The notes under the pieces: generated by a model
Database searches by the model: none
Seen by the model: the letters and a program-made list of their open reading frames with translations, nothing else
Told to the model about the DNA's origin: nothing
Made by a program: the position numbers and the translations under genes
Part shown: positions 6,090-7,507 of the stretch, piece after piece
Layout of the letters: each line of letters opens with the position of its first letter
Position numbering within the stretch: the stretch's first letter is position 1
Source of the DNA: Bacillota bacterium
Lineage (GTDB): Bacteria; Bacillota; UBA4882; JAAYXC01
DNA: 7,507 bases
Reading direction: 5' to 3'
NCBI GenBank assembly: GCA_012516115.1
Contig: JAAYXC010000035.1
Location: 1 to 7,507, forward strand

Positions 6090-7507
6090 TTGGGCCAATC
6101 CCTGATCATCGTGGAGTCCCCTCATAAGGCCAAGACCATCGAACGGTTCCTGGGGAAAGGCTACGCCGTAAAGGCTTCGATGGGCCACATCTGGGACCTG
6201 CCGAAGAGCAAGTTCGGCGTGGACGTGGCCCATGGATTCAACCCCGAGTACGTAACGATCGAGGGCCAGGAAAAAATCATCGACGAACTAAAGAAAGCGG
6301 CGGCCAAGGCGCACGAGATCCTCCTCGCCACCGACCCGGACCGGGAAGGGGAAGTCATCTCGTGGCATCTGGCCCAGGCGCTGATGCTGGGGGAGCGGAC
6401 CAAACGGATCGAGTTCCACGAGATCACCCCCCGGGCGGTGACGGCGGCCCTCAGATCCCCACGACCCCTCGACATGAACAGGGTCAATGCCCAGCAGGCA
6501 CGGCGGGTGCTGGACCGGATCATCGGTTACGAGTTGAGTCCCCTTCTCTGGCGCAAAATCAGGCGGGGACTCTCGGCCGGCCGGGTCCAGTCGGCCGCGC
6601 TTCGTCTGGTGGTGGAAAGGGAAAGGGAGATCCGGGCTTTCATCCCGGAGGAGTACTGGACCCTGGAAGTGAACCTGGCCAAGGCCACCGGGGAAGCCTT
6701 CCGGGCTAAAGTGGTGAACCTCGGCGGCCAAAAGCTCGAGATCCCGCACGAAGCCGCGGCCGCCGAGCATAAAAAGGCTCTCGAGCAGGCGGAGTTCCGC
6801 GTGGTGGCGGTGAAAAAAAAGGAAAAGCTCCGCCATCCACCGCCACCTTTTATCACCAGCACCCTTCAACAAGAAGCCTCCCGTAAACTGGGTTTTAGCC
6901 CCCGGCGGACCATGGCTCTGGCCCAACAGCTTTACGAGGGACTGGAGTTAGGGCCGGAGGGTTCGGTGGGACTGATTACCTATATGCGCACCGACGCCGT
7001 GCGGGTGGCCCAGGAGGCGCAGGCCGAGGCCGCGCAGTTCATCCGGGAGCGATACGGCCCGGCCTACTGTCCGGAGAAACCGCCGCAGTACAAGAGCAAG
7101 ACTCCCGCGGCCCAGGAGGCCCACGAGGCCATCCGGCCCACCAGCGTCTTCCGTCGGCCGGAAACGGTCAAAGAATACCTTAACCGGGACCAGTACCGGC
7201 TCTATCAGTTGATCTGGGCGAGGTTTCTCGCCAGCCAGATGCGGCCGGCCGTCCTGGATACGGTGACGGTGGAGATCGCCGCCGGCGACTTCCTGTGCCG
7301 CGCCACCGGCGCCACGATCTCCTTCCCCGGCTACCTCGAGGTCTACCAGGAGGGACGGGACGAGGAAAACAAGGAGGAAGAAGGCCTCCTCCCCCCGCTT
7401 GCCGAAGGCGAGATGGTGTTTTTAACCGAACCGGGCGTGGAGGCCAAGCAGCATTTCACCCAGCCCCCGCCCCGGTATACCGAGGCCACGCTCATTAAGG
7501 CCCTGGA
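6090..7507 (+). CDS. topA: DNA topoisomerase I (type IA), 5' part; truncated by window edge
   Basis: Type IA topoisomerase I relaxes negatively supercoiled DNA by making a transient 5'-phosphotyrosine single-strand break, with Mg2+ bound in the Toprim domain. There are 472 complete codons here, and the frame is open to the window edge. The start is TTG at 6090. GAGGGA (6078-6083) lies 6 nt upstream, the next in-frame stop is at 6060-6062, and no in-frame ATG or GTG lies between. The Toprim domain has IIVESPHKAKTI (E9) and ATDPDREGE (D82, D84, E86). SAGRVQSAALRLVVERERE and PPPPFITSTLQQEASRKLGF follow. The catalytic tyrosine is Y298 in GLITYMRTDA, with R300 following. The common motif is MRTDS, so Ala303 replaces the usual Ser. 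QEAHEAIRPT is also present. The C-terminal part, where zinc-finger repeats often occur, lies outside the window. An A8 run at 6813-6820 is read in frame as three lysine codons. Confidence 0.96.
   Translation, partial: MGQSLIIVESPHKAKTIERFLGKGYAVKASMGHIWDLPKSKFGVDVAHGFNPEYVTIEGQEKIIDELKKAAAKAHEILLATDPDREGEVISWHLAQALMLGERTKRIEFHEITPRAVTAALRSPRPLDMNRVNAQQARRVLDRIIGYELSPLLWRKIRRGLSAGRVQSAALRLVVEREREIRAFIPEEYWTLEVNLAKATGEAFRAKVVNLGGQKLEIPHEAAAAEHKKALEQAEFRVVAVKKKEKLRHPPPPFITSTLQQEASRKLGFSPRRTMALAQQLYEGLELGPEGSVGLITYMRTDAVRVAQEAQAEAAQFIRERYGPAYCPEKPPQYKSKTPAAQEAHEAIRPTSVFRRPETVKEYLNRDQYRLYQLIWARFLASQMRPAVLDTVTVEIAAGDFLCRATGATISFPGYLEVYQEGRDEENKEEEGLLPPLAEGEMVFLTEPGVEAKQHFTQPPPRYTEATLIKAL

Noticed and set aside
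1..7507. tRNA, rRNA, CRISPR array, insertion sequence or integrase
   Set aside because: I saw no tRNA-like cloverleaf, regular spaced repeats, transposase or integrase motifs, or terminal inverted repeats in the window.

Overview
The window reads as bacterial chromosome from a GC-rich organism. The Lon sequence, with an N-terminus of the type PLRGMVVFPY...LDVGREKS, and the strong SD sequences recall thermophilic anaerobic Clostridia such as the Moorella or Ammonifex group. The gene order dprA - DUF494 (smg) - topA is also known from Proteobacteria and Desulfobacterota, so the taxonomic assignment is weak.

Layout. Positions 1-1660 (minus strand) hold two broken genes: the front part of an ArsP-type (DUF318) membrane permease at about 903-1660, running without a gap into the middle and end of a DUF362 protein at 47-902. 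Both are recognisable only by stitching reading frames together. I count about 12 frame switches and one in-frame stop in 1.6 kb, and the permease/DUF362 boundary looks like a deletion junction. Positions 1661-1852 form a short divergent intergenic region with operator-like symmetry in front of lon. Positions 1862-4207 hold an intact lon, closed by a textbook intrinsic terminator at 4215-4249. Then come dprA (4364-5464), a sigma70/sigmaA-type promoter (5473-5501) just after its stop, a DUF494/Smg gene (5567-6067), and the first 472 codons of topA (TTG start at 6090), which runs off the right edge.

Function. The intact part is housekeeping: protein quality control (Lon), handling of incoming single-stranded DNA and RecA loading (DprA), and relaxation of negative supercoils (TopA), with Smg as a small conserved neighbour of unknown role. 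lon appears to be its own transcription unit. smg and topA appear to share a promoter separate from dprA. I found no sign of an undescribed multi-gene system. The points most worth checking are the indel-rich, fused left segment and the symmetrical site upstream of lon.
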